Assembly: GCF_963678635.1 (NCBI RefSeq)
Contig: NC_087071.1
Span: forward strand, 24,380,013-24,444,012
Direction of reading: 5' to 3'
DNA length: 64,000 nucleotides
Source of the DNA: Symsagittifera roscoffensis
Lineage: Eukaryota; Xenacoelomorpha; Acoela; Convolutidae
Position numbers and translations under genes: made by a program
In this document: piece after piece, positions 1-10,166 of the stretch
How the letters are laid out: each line of letters opens with the position of its first letter
How positions within the stretch are numbered: position 1 is the first letter of the stretch
The notes under the pieces: generated by a model
The model's input: the letters and a program-made list of their open reading frames with translations, nothing else
What the model was told of the DNA's origin: nothing
Databases searched by the model: none

Positions 1-91
1 TCAAAAACTACGCCCCCGACAACAACAGGAGTCAACAATTCGCGGGAGCTACTCACAGCTAAACTTAAGAAACAATCACTCCTACCGAAGA

Positions 92-427
92 ATGTTTTCA
101 CCGGACACCAAAACTCAATCGACATCAACACTTAATAGAATCACTAACCACACAGAAGACCTTAGAACCTCAGCTTCCAAACAAATTGAACTCGCCATCG
201 AAGTGCAGGAAACGCACGAGCACTACGTAAGCCGCTTGCAGTCTCCAACACAATGCAGTCAAGAGGAACTCGGACCAAATATCGCAAATAACACAAGTAG
301 AGGCCAGCCACAATCTGATCACAAAGAAACATCAAACGGGATAAAAACACCGAATCGGAACAGTCAAACAGGATACAAACACCGAATTTTAAGAAGACAC
401 GCCTCTGTTTCTTGGCAAATTACATAA
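92..427 (+). other. Open frame upstream of gypsy integrase remnant, unrecognised
   Basis: A 111-codon open frame starting with ATG, rich in Thr, Ser, Gln and Asn, with no motif I recognise. It overlaps by a few bases the frame that leads into the integrase remnant, so it may be another decayed piece of the same element. It could equally be chance. The window begins inside this region, so the left part of the element is not visible. Confidence 0.25.
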
Positions 428-1270
428 AGTTCTCGGAGTGCGATTCAATGCCGCCGCCACCAGGAGAGATCGAAAAATGCGGCCACTCATCTTTTGTATC
501 AAGAAACGAGACCGGGAGGCCCTCAAAACCTCTAATGGGCAAGATTGATTCAACATTTGGAACAGAATACATAAGCGATAAGATTGTCTTATGATCGATG
601 ATAGAATCATCAGCACGACGCAACTACGACAATCAGTGCTAGACAGCATACATTCACCGCACCCTGGATCAGCAGCTATGTTGAATCTGTTCCAACATGT
701 TTGGTTTCCAACAGATTGCACTGCCGATATTGCACGAAACAAGGTCAACACCTCACACCAAGAATAAGAAAACAGCACTCGTTCCAAATGGAGCCAGTGG
801 TAGAACCAATCGAAAAAATCCAATTGGAGTTTGCCGGGCCCCTCCCTGACGAACTAAAGAGGGAAGCATTTATTTTGGTTGCAATAAATGAATGGTCAAA
901 ACTTCCCACTGCAAAAGTTGTCTCAAACACAACGGCAGACATTGTCATAAAGTTTATGCAAGGACACATCACGAACAATTGGGTACCCCGAAGATTAAGN
1001 NNNNNNNNNNNNNNNNNNNNNNNNNNNNNNNNNNNNNNNNNNNNNNNNNNNNNNNNNNNNNNNNNNNNNNNNNNNNNNNNNNNNNNNNNNNNNNNNNNNN
1101 NNNNNNNNNNNNNNNNNNNNNNNNNNNNNNNNNNNNNNNNNNNNNNNNNNNNNNNNNNNNNNNNNNNNNNNNNNNNNNNNNNNNNNNNNNNNNNNNNNNC
1201 ACCGTCGCCGAAGCGCCTAAATCAAAAACGAACACCCGCACCAGCACCCGTCGAACCAACCAAAAATTGA
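412..1270 (+). pseudogene. Ty3/gypsy pol remnant: integrase zinc-binding and catalytic-core fragments
   Basis: Broken retroelement pol in at least three frames. From 591 one frame reads an integrase N-terminal zinc-binding segment containing H-S-P-H-P-G and ending H-V-W-F-P. After a frameshift near 700-740 a second frame (from about 701) reads C-x2-C-T-K-Q-G followed by the start of the catalytic core (F-A-G-P-L-P-D-E-L, then I-L-V-A-I-N-E-W-S-K), where an Asp-containing strand would lie. The core then runs into the assembly gap at 1000-1199, so its second Asp and Glu cannot be seen. Between 412 and 594 another frame may be the preceding RNase H-integrase tether. The order of motifs is that of Ty3/gypsy elements. 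Family membership is recognised by eye. I infer it is non-functional because of frame changes and stops. Confidence 0.72.
1000..1199. other. Assembly gap (200 N)
   Basis: Exactly 200 N, probably a placeholder of unknown true length. It removes the centre of the gypsy integrase remnant. Confidence 0.99.
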
Positions 1271-1429
1271 GACTCTAGGAAATCCAGCATTGAGAGCTAG
1301 CCCAAAGAAAAGGATAAAATTTAATATCGTCTCGCCTTCAGACAAGACGCCATCACCGACAAAGCCAATTTTGAAGTAACTCATACAAGAAATGGGTTCA
1401 CCGACAAAACACCAAATTATCAGGCATGC

Positions 1430-1753
1430 ATGAAGTTTGTCGAGGAAATCAGCCTGAAGAACAAAAACAAAACTCCATACAACACAGAGATCATCGATCT
1501 GTTTTCAGCGTTGAAAATCCCAGTTAAAGACAAGACAGATAAACTGTTTATTGGCAGAAAAAAGCGACGAATCAGAAATTACGGAGAAAGAAAAAGATTG
1601 AAGACGCGACAAATAAGGAACACGAAAAAAGAGTGGAAGACAACAACAAACGAGGACGACATGAAGACTCAACAGACAAGAGAAAAAAGCAACATCAACA
1701 AAGAAGGAAGGAGAGAAAGAGAGAGTCCCCTAGGATGTTATAAACGTCTCTAG
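1430..1753 (+). CDS. Unrecognised Lys/Arg-rich ORF at the 3' end of the gypsy remnant
   Basis: A 107-codon ATG-initiated frame. Its first 40 residues are of ordinary composition. The remainder is dominated by Lys, Arg, Glu and Asn, including K-K-R-R-I-R-N and K-R-L-K-T-R. It ends just after a 26-nt all-purine run (1700-1725), which inflates the Arg/Glu content at its C terminus. It lies downstream of the integrase remnant in the same orientation, so it may be the tail of pol or a terminal ORF of that element. No family is recognised and I infer no function. It may be a chance frame in purine-rich DNA. Confidence 0.25.
   Translation: MKFVEEISLKNKNKTPYNTEIIDLFSALKIPVKDKTDKLFIGRKKRRIRNYGERKRLKTRQIRNTKKEWKTTTNEDDMKTQQTREKSNINKEGRRERESPLGCYKRL
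1700..1725 (+). promoter_or_regulatory. Purine run, candidate polypurine tract of the gypsy remnant
   Basis: Twenty-six consecutive purines, followed directly by TCCCCTAGG. Position (downstream of pol remnants, same strand) and composition fit a plus-strand priming polypurine tract. No matching LTR pair is visible in the window, so the LTR boundary is unproven. Confidence 0.35.
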
Positions 1754-3464
1754 TTCAGTTAGGACAAAAATATTTTTGTTTTAATTTTCCCCTAGGTGGA
1801 ATGTCATCCGGTACGATCTGACAAACATGATCATATGATGTATAAGCTCACTATGATGCGTAAACCGTTGTTTGGTTGACCTTGTAAATATGCCAAGCGT
1901 TGAGAAAACGAGCTAAAGCTCAGACAAGACAAAAAAAATAGTTTCATAACTCAGTTGTTTCATGTCGCTTACGTATGAGACCTCGTTCATCAATCCGCAC
2001 GGATACAGTATACGACATGATCATACACGTCGGTATGACACATATTTTAGCGTTGATTGACTGAGCGCTTATATTGGTTTTTTTGAAATTTTTGCTTACC
2101 GCAAAACATTCAGTAAAACTTTGAGCGTCTTTGCTCATACAAATTTCGTTGTTCAATTTCGTAGTTAAATCAAAAACGTTTTCAAAGCAACCTAAAACTT
2201 ATGATATCGAAAAGACTAATGATACAATTTTCATCAGTAGCGAACTTAAGGAGGTTCCATGGATTTGAAACCCTGACTACCCGAAGAGTCCCTGCGCAGA
2301 AAGGCTGGTCAAACTAGGGTCCTTTTTAAGGGAGATTGAGAAGCCAATTAGTCGACATTTTTCGATTGAAGTTTTCAAAACTTTGCTATTAGTTTTCAAA
2401 AAAAAAGTTTTTAATTTTTAGAAGAAGATTTTTAATGGAGGTTTGTGTATGGTAATTTTTTTGGGATGCGGAAAACGTAAATGTAAAAAGCAACACTCAA
2501 CGGTACTTATAAGGTGCGAGATTATAACTGCTTATCATAGGACGCCCTTTTAAGAAAATTGTACGATAGGCATTTTTTTTCACAAACTTTTTTTTAAGGT
2601 GTCGGTACCAGTATACTAATTTAGGGGGAGCGTGCGCCAAAAAAAACCCTTTTTTTACTGTCAAAATTGACCTATGAAAAAAAAGTAGTCAAAAATGCAA
2701 TGGTCCCAAAATTGAATAAAAACTTTTATAGTTCCCAATTTAGTTGCTTATAATGTAGTAGACCACGCGCCGTTTTTTCATATTAAGAGCTAAGGGTCAC
2801 ATTGAAGGTTCTCTGTGATAGGAAATCCAGGTTGGAGCGAAACAATTAAAAAGCAAAACACAAAAAAGTAACTTTGAATAATTGCTTATCATACAATTCC
2901 ATAATATGTACTGAATGTTAATCATAAAATCCATTGTATGAAAAAAAACGCTTATCATGTGGCTATCTTATAATATTTATTCTGTGGAAATGTATGGAAC
3001 TGTATGATAAGTACTTTTTCTATAATATGGAATTGTATGACTGGCTTTTTTTTATCAAGCGGGTTATAAAGTTTTTTTTCTAATGGAAAAACCCCAGTCG
3101 TTCAATTTCCAAAACTATAATTTTTTTCCTTTCAAACAGTTGTCTTTAGGACGGTTACTTTTTTCGCTCGAAAGTACTCAAGTCTGAATTTATTTTTGAG
3201 CTGCTGTTTTTATATTTTCTCACGAACAAAATCCAGCGAAAATAAATTTAATTTGCATTCAAATCATTTTGGACCAGCAAAAAATAAAAAACTGTTGATT
3301 ACAATAAGTGGCTAACTATTGTTCCTTGGAAAGTGAAAAGGAACTACAGTTAAGTTCGATCACTTTGAAAAATTTCCATTCACTTTTGTTTATCCCAAGT
3401 AAAGCTTGTATTGGGCCAAAATTGGTATTATTTTAATGCCCTATTAGTTTTGATGATGGTTCGC
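1754..3464. other. Gene-free AT-rich stretch
   Basis: No coding frame worth reporting on either strand. It contains poly-T/poly-A runs, scattered copies of CTTATCAT/ATGATAAG, and the inverted repeat listed at 2889-3040. CCCCTAGG occurs twice at its left edge (about 1727 and 1788). Confidence 0.6.
2889..3040. repeat. Inverted repeat, MITE-like hairpin
   Basis: TCATACAATTCCATAATAT at 2889-2907 is matched 18/19 by its reverse complement at 3022-3040, giving a 152-bp foldback. CTTATCATAC just left of centre (about 2885) and GTATGATAAG (about 3003) form a second inverted pair. No coding capacity. It could be a small non-autonomous DNA transposon or a fossil palindrome. I did not find a convincing target duplication. 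Confidence 0.45.
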
Positions 3465-3490
3465 GAAAAGTTTGAAAAAGTTGTCTCTGT
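3465..3490 (+). repeat. 26-bp direct repeat, left copy, outside the Polinton TIR
   Basis: A 26-base string beginning GAAAAGTTTG and ending TTGTCTCTGT is repeated exactly, in the same orientation, at 18806-18831. It lies 15 bp outside the left terminal inverted repeat; the other copy lies 5 bp outside the right one. It is far longer than the 6-bp target duplication usual for Polintons. Confidence 0.8.
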
Positions 3491-3505
3491 AGTATAGTAA
3501 AAGTT

Positions 3506-3656
3506 GCTAGGAAAATGACCAATTTTAACCCCCAAAGGGGTTAAAGCTCTTACTTTTTTGGGCACACATGTTTTAAGGGGGGTTAAAATTGGTAATTTTC
3601 CAGCCACTTTATGGAAAAGGGAGTGGAATTAAGTTTGGTTGGTGCATGTTTTCCCT
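3506..3656 (+). repeat. Left terminal inverted repeat of the Polinton
   Basis: Its sequence pairs with the reverse complement of 18606-18800. Shared landmarks are GCTAGGAAAATGACC at the tip, CCCCAAAGGGGTTAAA, GGGCACACAT, GCCACTTTATGGAAA and GGTTGGTGCAT. The left copy is about 45 bp shorter than the right one, apparently by deletion. Confidence 0.88.
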
Positions 3657-3953
3657 TATAAAATTGGGAGTATTGGCTTGTTTACATGTAAAATGACGTT
3701 TTATACCTATTATATGCAACCAAATTATATGGTAAATAGGAAAGCACAAGATTTTGGCAGCGCAGCTTAACTGTTGACGGCGGTGAACGATTTCCTTCAA
3801 AAATGCATGTTTTATTGCTGAATCGCGAAGAATGGAAATTCGTCAAGTACGGCGGCCGCCACCTCTATTTAGGCAGAAATTAATAATAATTTTGAACAAA
3901 ATAAGAATTACCTAACCGAAATTTGATGTTGTCGAAAGGCATAATCATAATAA

Positions 3954-4358
3954 TTAACAAAATAAGATAAGTAAAAGGGGGGTGATGAAGAAGGGGACTA
4001 AAAAATATAATTTGATTAAAAAAACCTCTTCTTTATAAGAAGAGGTGGTGATAAATGGACTCTGCTGGGCTGTCCAACAGCCCCAGCAGATCAGCAGCCC
4101 TGTACCCAATCCAAATCCGAGGGCGACTACGTCCCTGAGTTGCTCGGTGAGGAGTTCCCACTCGGGCGACCCAGGGACGAAAGTCCGGGGAAGGGGTTTC
4201 CCCTTTGCCCACTGGCGCGGTTTGAGCCAGAGCTCCTTCACTACTAAAGCCTCAGGATCGGGCCCAGCCTTATAACTGACATGAGTTTCTTCAATCGGAA
4301 TGTTTATGAACTCTAGTCCCCCGAAAGGGACTTTGACACTCTCTAAGTATGATGGCAT
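3954..4358 (-). CDS. Polinton minus-strand ORF, putative single-pass membrane protein
   Basis: A 134-codon uninterrupted frame starting at an ATG (4356-4358) just inside the left TIR, on the strand opposite to most Polinton genes. Residues 1-75 form a hydrophilic segment with many Pro, Glu and Lys. Residues about 77-95 (start V-V-A-L-G-F-G-L-G-T) are a Gly-rich hydrophobic stretch that looks like a membrane helix. The C-terminal 35 residues are again very hydrophobic and lie over a DNA hairpin, so the genuine protein may stop or splice near residue 98. It is striking that it stays open while neighbours are broken. I do not recognise the family. Candidates are a virion membrane or release protein; this is inference. 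Confidence 0.55.
   Translation of the reverse strand: MPSYLESVKVPFGGLEFINIPIEETHVSYKAGPDPEALVVKELWLKPRQWAKGKPLPRTFVPGSPEWELLTEQLRDVVALGFGLGTGLLICWGCWTAQQSPFITTSSYKEEVFLIKLYFLVPFFITPLLLILFC
4024..4046. repeat. Perfect 10-bp hairpin
   Basis: ACCTCTTCTT and AAGAAGAGGT separated by three bases. It lies within the 3' part of the minus-strand ORF, in an otherwise A/T-rich context. It could act in RNA termination or 3' processing of that ORF, or be incidental. Confidence 0.5.
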
Positions 4359-4445
4359 CTAAGACAAGCAAATCAACATTTTAAATCACATGAAATTGTT
4401 CGTCAAACAAAAACTTTTGGAACAGAATGTTTCGGAAGGTGATAT

Positions 4446-4832
4446 TTGTTAAGCTGTCCAAATTTTTTTCCCGCGTTTAAATACGCTTATCCCGAAAACA
4501 CAAACAGAAGAAATTGGACTTTTGACTGTCTGTTTTTTTCAACCAGTCTAGAAATTTTGATTTTGATTTGGAAACAAAAAAGTGTAAAAACGATTGATTT
4601 GTTGAATGCTACTTCTGAAATTTTATTTGACTTCTTGTTCGACTTTGACACTAAGCTGATTGAAAGAAAAAAAAGCGCTGATTGAAAATTTAGGTTATTG
4701 TTACAAAAAAGTTAAAAGTATATGAAAAAGCCTGATGGTCTAATTAAATGTATATCAGCGAGTTGCAAATATCAGCAATTGGTATGTAAAAGGTTACTTT
4801 TATTTCCACTGTTTTGAAATTCAGCAGTTTCA
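4446..4832 (+). other. No identifiable gene; weak 79-codon open frame
   Basis: A 79-codon frame (4446-4685) rich in Phe, Leu, Asn and Lys has no recognisable motif. It may contain a decayed N-terminal part of the packaging ATPase that follows, whose Walker A region I cannot find, or be chance. Confidence 0.25.
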
Positions 4833-5445
4833 GAGAGTGTTGGAAAAATTTGAAAAAATGAAATTGGAAAAACGTAGAGTTACCTCAACAGACTTGGAAA
4901 TCATTCATATCCCCAAATTTGAAAGAGTGTTATTTTTTACAAAGATATTCAACCTATAGTTATGGACGAGTTAAATGCTCGGAGAAATCATATTGCACTT
5001 GTTAAGTTTGACAAATTCGATCGTTTGAGAAACATTGAAAACATTCTGCTAGTGTTTGAGACTCCTGCGAAGAAATATACAATGATAAAGAATTCGTTAC
5101 ACTAGCAACAGCAGGAAGACACTGGGGCTGAGATGATAATTATGTTAAACATTATTAATTCCAACAAAGCCGATGGTCACGAACAATTGATATGAACACA
5201 TCTCACATCATTTTATTCGAATCACTTCGAGATATTCAGCAACTTGATCACCTCGGAAGGCAACTTAATGCACCTAAATTCTTACGACAATCGTATGAAC
5301 TGGTTACAAAGGACAGCTTCGGACATCTATTATTAGATTTAGATCCCCGAACATCAAACTGTCTCAGATAATGTTCAACATAATACCATCTGGTCCGTCA
5401 ATTTTTTATTTACCATTAGATAAAGCAGAAGTGACACCCATCACA
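4833..5445 (+). pseudogene. Polinton packaging ATPase (FtsK/HerA superfamily), C-terminal remnant
   Basis: Pieces in several frames line up as one protein. First comes K-R-R-V-T-S-T-D-L-E-I-I-H-I-P near 4870-4910. Then a Walker-B-like hydrophobic strand N-I-L-L-V-F near 5035-5060 continues in another frame as D-S-C-E-E-I-Y-N-D-K-E-F-V. Next is the conserved A-T-A-G-R-H-W-G block near 5105-5130, and then a long stretch (about 5190-5370) with S-H-I-I-L-F-E-S-L-R-D-I-Q-Q and G-R-Q-L-N-A-P. In Polintons this protein pumps DNA into capsids. The Walker A loop is not visible and there are several frameshifts and stops, so the copy is inactive. Family recognition rests on the A-T-A-G-R-H and R-D-I-Q-Q blocks. 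Confidence 0.7.
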
Positions 5446-5446
5446 A

Positions 5447-5750
5447 ATGAACGCGAAAAAATTATTTATTCTGCAGCACATGGTACAGTTAAACCCAACT
5501 CAACTACGAGGCTTCATTAGAAAAAAAACGTCAAATAGTCAAATAATATCAGTTGTTTGTGAATGCTTGCTCAATGTAGTCAACGGTAATGTGCCTGTCA
5601 GTAAAAACCTCAATAAATTCGAAAGATCCTACAAAATTTAAATCAATCCAAAAACGAGTCCTGAAAAAAACGAGCTATTATACTGAGCAAACAAGGACTT
5701 TATCTAATCAGACATATACTTTATTCTTGCTTCAAGTATTTGACAGCATA
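5447..5750 (+). pseudogene. Conserved small Polinton ORF remnant
   Basis: The frame from 5447 reads Q-L-R-G-F-I-R-K-K and then I-S-V-V-C-E-C-L-L-N-V-V-N-G-N-V-P-V-S-K. It stops at 5641 but is continued in another frame by K-S-I-Q-K-R-V-L-K-K-T-S (after 5640). A small basic protein with a Cys-rich N-V-x-N-G-N-V-P core is common beside the ATPase and capsid genes of many animal Polintons. Its role is not established, and I base the match on that core. The initiation region overlaps the ATPase remnant, and at least one frameshift is present. Confidence 0.5.
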
Positions 5751-5753
5751 GAA

Positions 5754-6640
5754 ATGGCAGCAGAAGAATTTGTTCTTGTTCCGAAGCATATGTATATCAG
5801 AGATCAACCACATGCAGCACAGATTTTGCTTAACAACTCCATCACACACAAGAAGGTGCAAACATCCTTTTTGAACCGTTTAAGACTACAAAATGAATCA
5901 GCAAGAACAACAATAACAACATCGGCTATTGATACGACAGCAGTCATACCCCAACCCCTGAACCCTCTATCGTTGCCAAAACAGAAAACAATCCACAAAA
6001 ACAAGCTCTCCTTCTCACTTCTCAAGATGATGATGATGATGATGATAATGAAGGAAACGAGATAAAAAAATTACTGAGCTTAGTGCGACATTATCCACTG
6101 AACGTATCCTGTTACAATTACAGCTCATGGACGAACACAAACTCAAGCGAGCGAAAAACGTTCTTGAAGTTATTAAAAAGTTAGAGCGAGTCAAAATAAA
6201 TAAAGATAATGAAGAAATTTACGTTGATAAATTGCCAACCGGTCTTAAAGCATCTGTTTTTTTTTTTGAATAATATACAACAACAAACTAAAAAACTTTA
6301 CAACCCTGCTTTTATACTGATTTTGCGGTCACTCAAACTTGATGAACGGTTGGTTATGAACAAGTATGTCAAAGTCGCGGTTCAGTCAACGAATACGGAA
6401 CAAGCTCAACAGAAGCAAAGAAGCAGAGGTTCTTCAGCATCTACAGCGCTCCTCCTTTCTACCGAGAAACCGTCGTCCACAATTTCCAGCTCAAAAAGCA
6501 GTAAAAGACGCACAACCAGAAGGACTGTCGCAGACAGTGAAAGAGAACGGGCAGCTTCAAAAACCAAACGAGAAGAAATAGCATCAGAAGAAGAAGACTC
6601 TGAGTCGTACGACACGCTGGATAACGATTCAGATTCTGCG
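5754..6640 (+). pseudogene. Polinton conserved ORF upstream of integrase, with acidic low-complexity tract
   Basis: The ATG at 5754 opens a protein beginning M-A-A-E-E-F-V-L-V-P-K-H-M-Y, typical of a Polinton gene of unknown role. Downstream, three frames must be combined: an Asp run at about 6027-6045 (the GATGATGAT repeat), then M-D-E-H-K-L-K-R-A-K-N-V-L-E-V, then K-L-P-T-G-L-K-A-S-V-F near 6232-6265. The last block is interrupted by an 11-T run and continues in the next frame as Y-N-P-A-F-I-L-I-L-R-S-L-K-L. A Ser/Arg/Glu-rich tail (about 6410-6640) leads into the integrase. It is decayed by at least three frame changes, two of them at homopolymer or microsatellite runs. Function unknown. 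Confidence 0.5.
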
Positions 6641-6654
6641 ACGACAGAGAAGAC

Positions 6655-7631
6655 GAAGACAAAAACAAAAAATGGCAAGATTACACCAGCTGAAGAAAAA
6701 CTATTGAAAACTAAATTTACAAGTAAAGGTCCAGCATTGTTTGGCAGTGTACAGAATTTAAAAGAGGAAGCAAAAATTTCACGAAGTAAAGTGAAACGTT
6801 TTTTACATATAAGCCAGCATATACAAAATATCGAACTGATCATCGCAAAACACCACGCCTCACTGTGATTGTTTATGACATAGACGAAATATGGTCAATT
6901 GACCTGGCGTATGTTGATAAACTTGAAGATTACAACAAAAACATTACATATCTTATGGTTGCAGTGGATTGCATGTCACGCTTTCTACGTGTACAACCAT
7001 TAAAATCAAGGTTTGCCACCTCAACTGCGGAAGCATTCAAACAAATTATATAAACAAAAAAGCCAAAAAAGTCTGGGTAGATAAAGGCACAGAGTTCAAG
7101 GAGTCAATCAAAACTTTATGTGAGGAAAAGGGCACCGAAACAAACACAACAGAGAGTGAAAAAAAATCCGCTTGTGCGGAGAGGAACATTCAATCACTAA
7201 AGGCTTTGATTTATAAGTATTTGGAGGACAATTGGACCTTTTCACACATCGATAAGCTTCAAGATTTTGTCAACACAAATAACTCGAGAACAAACCGCGT
7301 TACCAAAATAGCCCCGAATGAAGTTACCAAAAAGGACGTTCCACGTCTCATTTCATTAAGAGTGGAACAATCGCAGAAACTAGTACGCCGACCAAAGCTC
7401 TACGTTGGTGATTTTAATAGAATAGCAAAAATTGACCTTCCCTTTCGAAAGGGATACAAACAACAATGGTTCACTGACAAAGTTTTTGAAATCTTTGACA
7501 TCCCATCAAGAAACCCACAACCTTATAACCTCATCGACGCTGATAAGGAACCAATGGAGGGTAGACTTTATGAGCCTGAACTAATCAGTGTATTGGAAAA
7601 GGAAGAAAGGATCAAATTAAACATTGTCTGA
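6655..7631 (+). pseudogene. Polinton integrase (retroviral-type DDE)
   Basis: Integrase that would catalyse strand transfer of the element. An N-terminal segment (A-E-E-K-L-L-K-T-K-F near 6690) precedes a frame change near 6800. The catalytic core then reads I-W-S-I-D-L-A-Y-V-D (first Asp codon 6901-6903) and M-V-A-V-D-C-M-S-R-F. A second frame change near 7045 leads to V-W-V-D-K-G-T-E-F (second Asp 7080-7082) and A-E-R-N-I-Q-S-L (Glu 7179-7181), with 32 residues between the last two. The C-terminal part, with V-G-D-F-N-R-I-A-K-I and a D-K-V-F-E-I-F-D-I block, is intact to the stop at 7631. All three acidic residues survive but two frameshifts break the reading frame. The end overlaps the next gene by 8 nt. 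Confidence 0.88.
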
Positions 7632-8492
7632 CAGCTTTGCAAGCGAAAAAGATTCTTTTACCATTACACTGGTGTCATCAGCCTCAATGTATTTTTTCAA
7701 TGAAAACTCTCTAGCAAGCTTTAAAAACCTGTTTAGCGAAAATATCGATCTACAAGGTGAATGGAGAGTTGCATTGACAGAAATAACGTTTCCCACTCAT
7801 ATTATTAATGTTACGGCTACCAAATTACAGTACTACAAAAAGGAAAAAGTTAAAGCAATCCTTAAAGTGGCAAAAGAAAAAATATCTGGATCATATGATG
7901 GAGAAGAAACCGAAATAACAAAGGGTGATTATGACGAAATCGAGAAATTATTCAACGAAATCAATCGGAAAATTGATCTTGACAATATCAGTTATAGCAT
8001 CGACCCCATTACCGAACATCTTTCAGTGTGGATGCATTATTGGGAAGGCATTACCTTTGAGAGTCCACAAATTCCTAGTATTTTAGGTTTCAAAGGTATA
8101 AGAGATGGAACGGGCTACCATATCGGCTACAAAGAATCCAGTCATATCCATAGCACTCTCACATCACAAAACCTCATCTCCGACTACCCTGTTGATATCT
8201 CTGCTGGAACTCAAAACTCAAATGATGTTTACCTTCTTGGACATAATTCGTTGTCAAGCTTCGATGCTTAGAGTCATTGATACTAATCGACGTGTGAAGA
8301 ACGGTTACACTTGCAGCATTGAACCAAATCATCGCGAAGTTTTTAACAACTTAGATTATAAAAAAACTCCTCGTGAGTAACGTCCAGAGCATTGCGGTAA
8401 ACCTACGAACAGAAACCAGTAGACTTGTATCATTTGCGGGAGGAGGACAAAAAGTTCTTTTGACTTTAAAATTTCAAAAGTTTTCTGATTAG
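7624..8492 (+). pseudogene. Polinton minor capsid (penton-type, single jelly-roll) protein
   Basis: The first 215 codons (7624-8271) are open. They start at a TTG where an ATG is expected and contain S-D-S-F-A-S-E-K, then G-E-W-R-V-A-L-T-E-I-T-F-P, a conserved opening of this capsid family. The frame changes near 8240 to L-R-V-I-D-T-N-R-R-V-K-N-G-Y. It changes again near 8370 to R-L-V-S-F-A-G-G-G-Q-K-V-L-L, ending at a TAG at 8490-8492. Total length near 289 residues fits the vertex protein of Polinton virions. It sits between integrase and the capsid genes as usual. Two frameshifts and a lost start codon make it inactive. Confidence 0.75.
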
Positions 8493-8496
8493 GATT

Positions 8497-8904
8497 ATGG
8501 ATGCTTACTATCATAATCAAGCGACCATGGCTCACTTCTCGGGACAATACAGACAGCGGGGTAGTGGCTTTGAGGCTCTGGCTATGGGTATTGGACAAGT
8601 AGCACTTCCGTTAGCTCGAAACTTTATAGTACCAGCAGCAAAACGTATTGGAAAAGAATTTCTTGTTCAAGCAGCACCCGAATTAATAGTTATAGACACC
8701 AGGAAGAAAACACCGAGACAAGCCTTGAAAAACACAGTAAAAAACAAAATCAAGAAACAAGATAGAGCTGGACGCAGCAAGTCGCGTATGAGCGGAAAAC
8801 GGAAGACAACAACAAAAAGAAAAACAAAAATTCTCATTACAAAGAAACGAACTCCACTGAGAAGTCGCTTCAATTTTTTCACCAAAGTACGAAATGATTT
8901 CTAA
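8497..8904 (+). CDS. Small basic Polinton virion-type protein, intact
   Basis: An uninterrupted 135-codon ORF starting at the ATG 4 nt after the minor-capsid stop. Residues 18-65 are Gly/Ala-rich and amphipathic, with G-S-G-F-E-A-L-A-M-G-I-G-Q-V and F-I-V-P-A-A-K-R-I-G-K. The C-terminal half is strongly basic, with R-K-T-T-T-K-R-K-T-K. It overlaps the start of the major capsid gene by 11 nt. In Polintons a short protein at this position is thought to be a minor virion component comparable to adenovirus pVI/pX-like proteins; the comparison is by position and composition. It is one of the very few ORFs of this element without a break. Confidence 0.65.
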   Translation: MDAYYHNQATMAHFSGQYRQRGSGFEALAMGIGQVALPLARNFIVPAAKRIGKEFLVQAAPELIVIDTRKKTPRQALKNTVKNKIKKQDRAGRSKSRMSGKRKTTTKRKTKILITKKRTPLRSRFNFFTKVRNDF

Positions 8905-10154
8905 TTTATTACCAACTGAAGCAACTCACAGCTCATTAGATTTATTTGAAAAACCTCCTCTACAGGTTACATTTGAAAATACACTCACTCAAAAAATTGG
9001 TCCATCTTTTCCGGAGTTGTAGGAGATAGAAACAACTTTATTGATCTTCAACGAACTCGCTTGGAGATTGTAGCACGCATTGTTCAAAATAATGGTAATG
9101 CACTGCGAACTCATGCTAGAGAAGCAGGGCAACGAGACACCCCATATTTGGTTCATAATCCACTTTCATCTTTATTTTCCGAATGCACCATGTCCCTGAA
9201 TAGAGAAAAAAATTCAACAGCTAATGCCAATTTTTACGCATAAAATTTTCATTGAGACAGAATTTTCACACAGTAATGATGCAAAGAAAACATTGCTTGC
9301 TTGTCAAGGCTCTTATTATGAAGATAATCCATCTTGTATTGATGGTGCTAATGGGCGAGCTGAAGATGTTTTCCAGGGATTTCCGATTATTTGGTAAAAT
9401 TGCCTGAGATTTTTTATCATGTGACAAACATCTTATCAGCGGTGTTACAATAAGACTTTCTCTAAGACGATCTCCTAATGACTTTCTTATTATGTCCGAG
9501 CAACCTAATAAACATTACCAAGTCTAAATCACTGAGGCTAACCTATATGTGCGCAAAATGATAGTAACAGATTTTGTACTATCATCGATAGAAAAAACTC
9601 TGTTGAAAACACCTGCAGTATTCAAATATTTTGAAGTTTTACCAAGAACCTTTTTGGCCACAACTGGTGTGCAAAGCTGGCGACAAGAAGTCGTTTTTGG
9701 CAAAGTTCGTCGAATGATTTTGGCCATGAGCTCGAATACAGCATACATGGGTACTAACCGAACAAAACCGTTTCATTATCAAAAGTTTCAGCTGAATGAA
9801 ATCATTGTTTACCAAAACGGCCTACCCCTTGCAGGAACTCCTGTGTCAACAACTGATAACAAAAGAATATACTATAACACATTGGAAATTCTAGACTTTG
9901 TTTTCGACAATAGTCATGGAATCAGTTTGGCTAATTATCGCAATCATTATATTAATGCATTTGATCTCACATCTACTCAGGAGGCTTCACATGACTTTAT
10001 TCATCCTGAATTGACCAATTGCACCTTTTCAGTAGAACTGAAGTTTGAGGCACCGCTGGGGGAAAATGTAGAGTTACTTTTCAATGGAGAGCGTGCATCA
10101 ACAGTTTACGTGCGTTCCGATAGAAAAATAGCTAATAACACTCTAATGATTTGA
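8894..10154 (+). pseudogene. Polinton major capsid protein (double jelly-roll)
   Basis: The ATG at 8894 opens L-L-P-T-E-A-T-H-S-S-L-D-L-F-E-K-P-P. A frame change near 9015 gives R-N-N-F-I-D-L-Q-R-T-R-L-E, and a stop at 9241-9243 sits beside F-I-E-T-E-F-S-H-S in another frame. A further change near 9395 and a TAA near 9521 precede a 201-codon open frame from about 9549 to 10154 with P-F-H-Y-Q-K-F-Q-L-N-E and A-F-D-L-T-S-T-Q-E-A-S-H-D. The reconstructed extent is about 420 codons, short for this family, suggesting internal loss. It would form the hexameric capsomers of the virion. At least four disruptions; clearly a pseudogene. Confidence 0.85.
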
Positions 10155-10166
10155 ATCGGGGGGAAA

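Noticed and set aside
2240-2340. rRNA-like or conserved non-coding segment
   Set aside because: Less AT-rich than its surroundings but no rRNA core motif or tRNA fold could be identified.
4045-4275. 76-codon plus-strand ORF opposite the membrane ORF
   Set aside because: Mirror frame of the better-supported minus-strand ORF; Pro/Ser/Gln pattern expected from the opposite strand.
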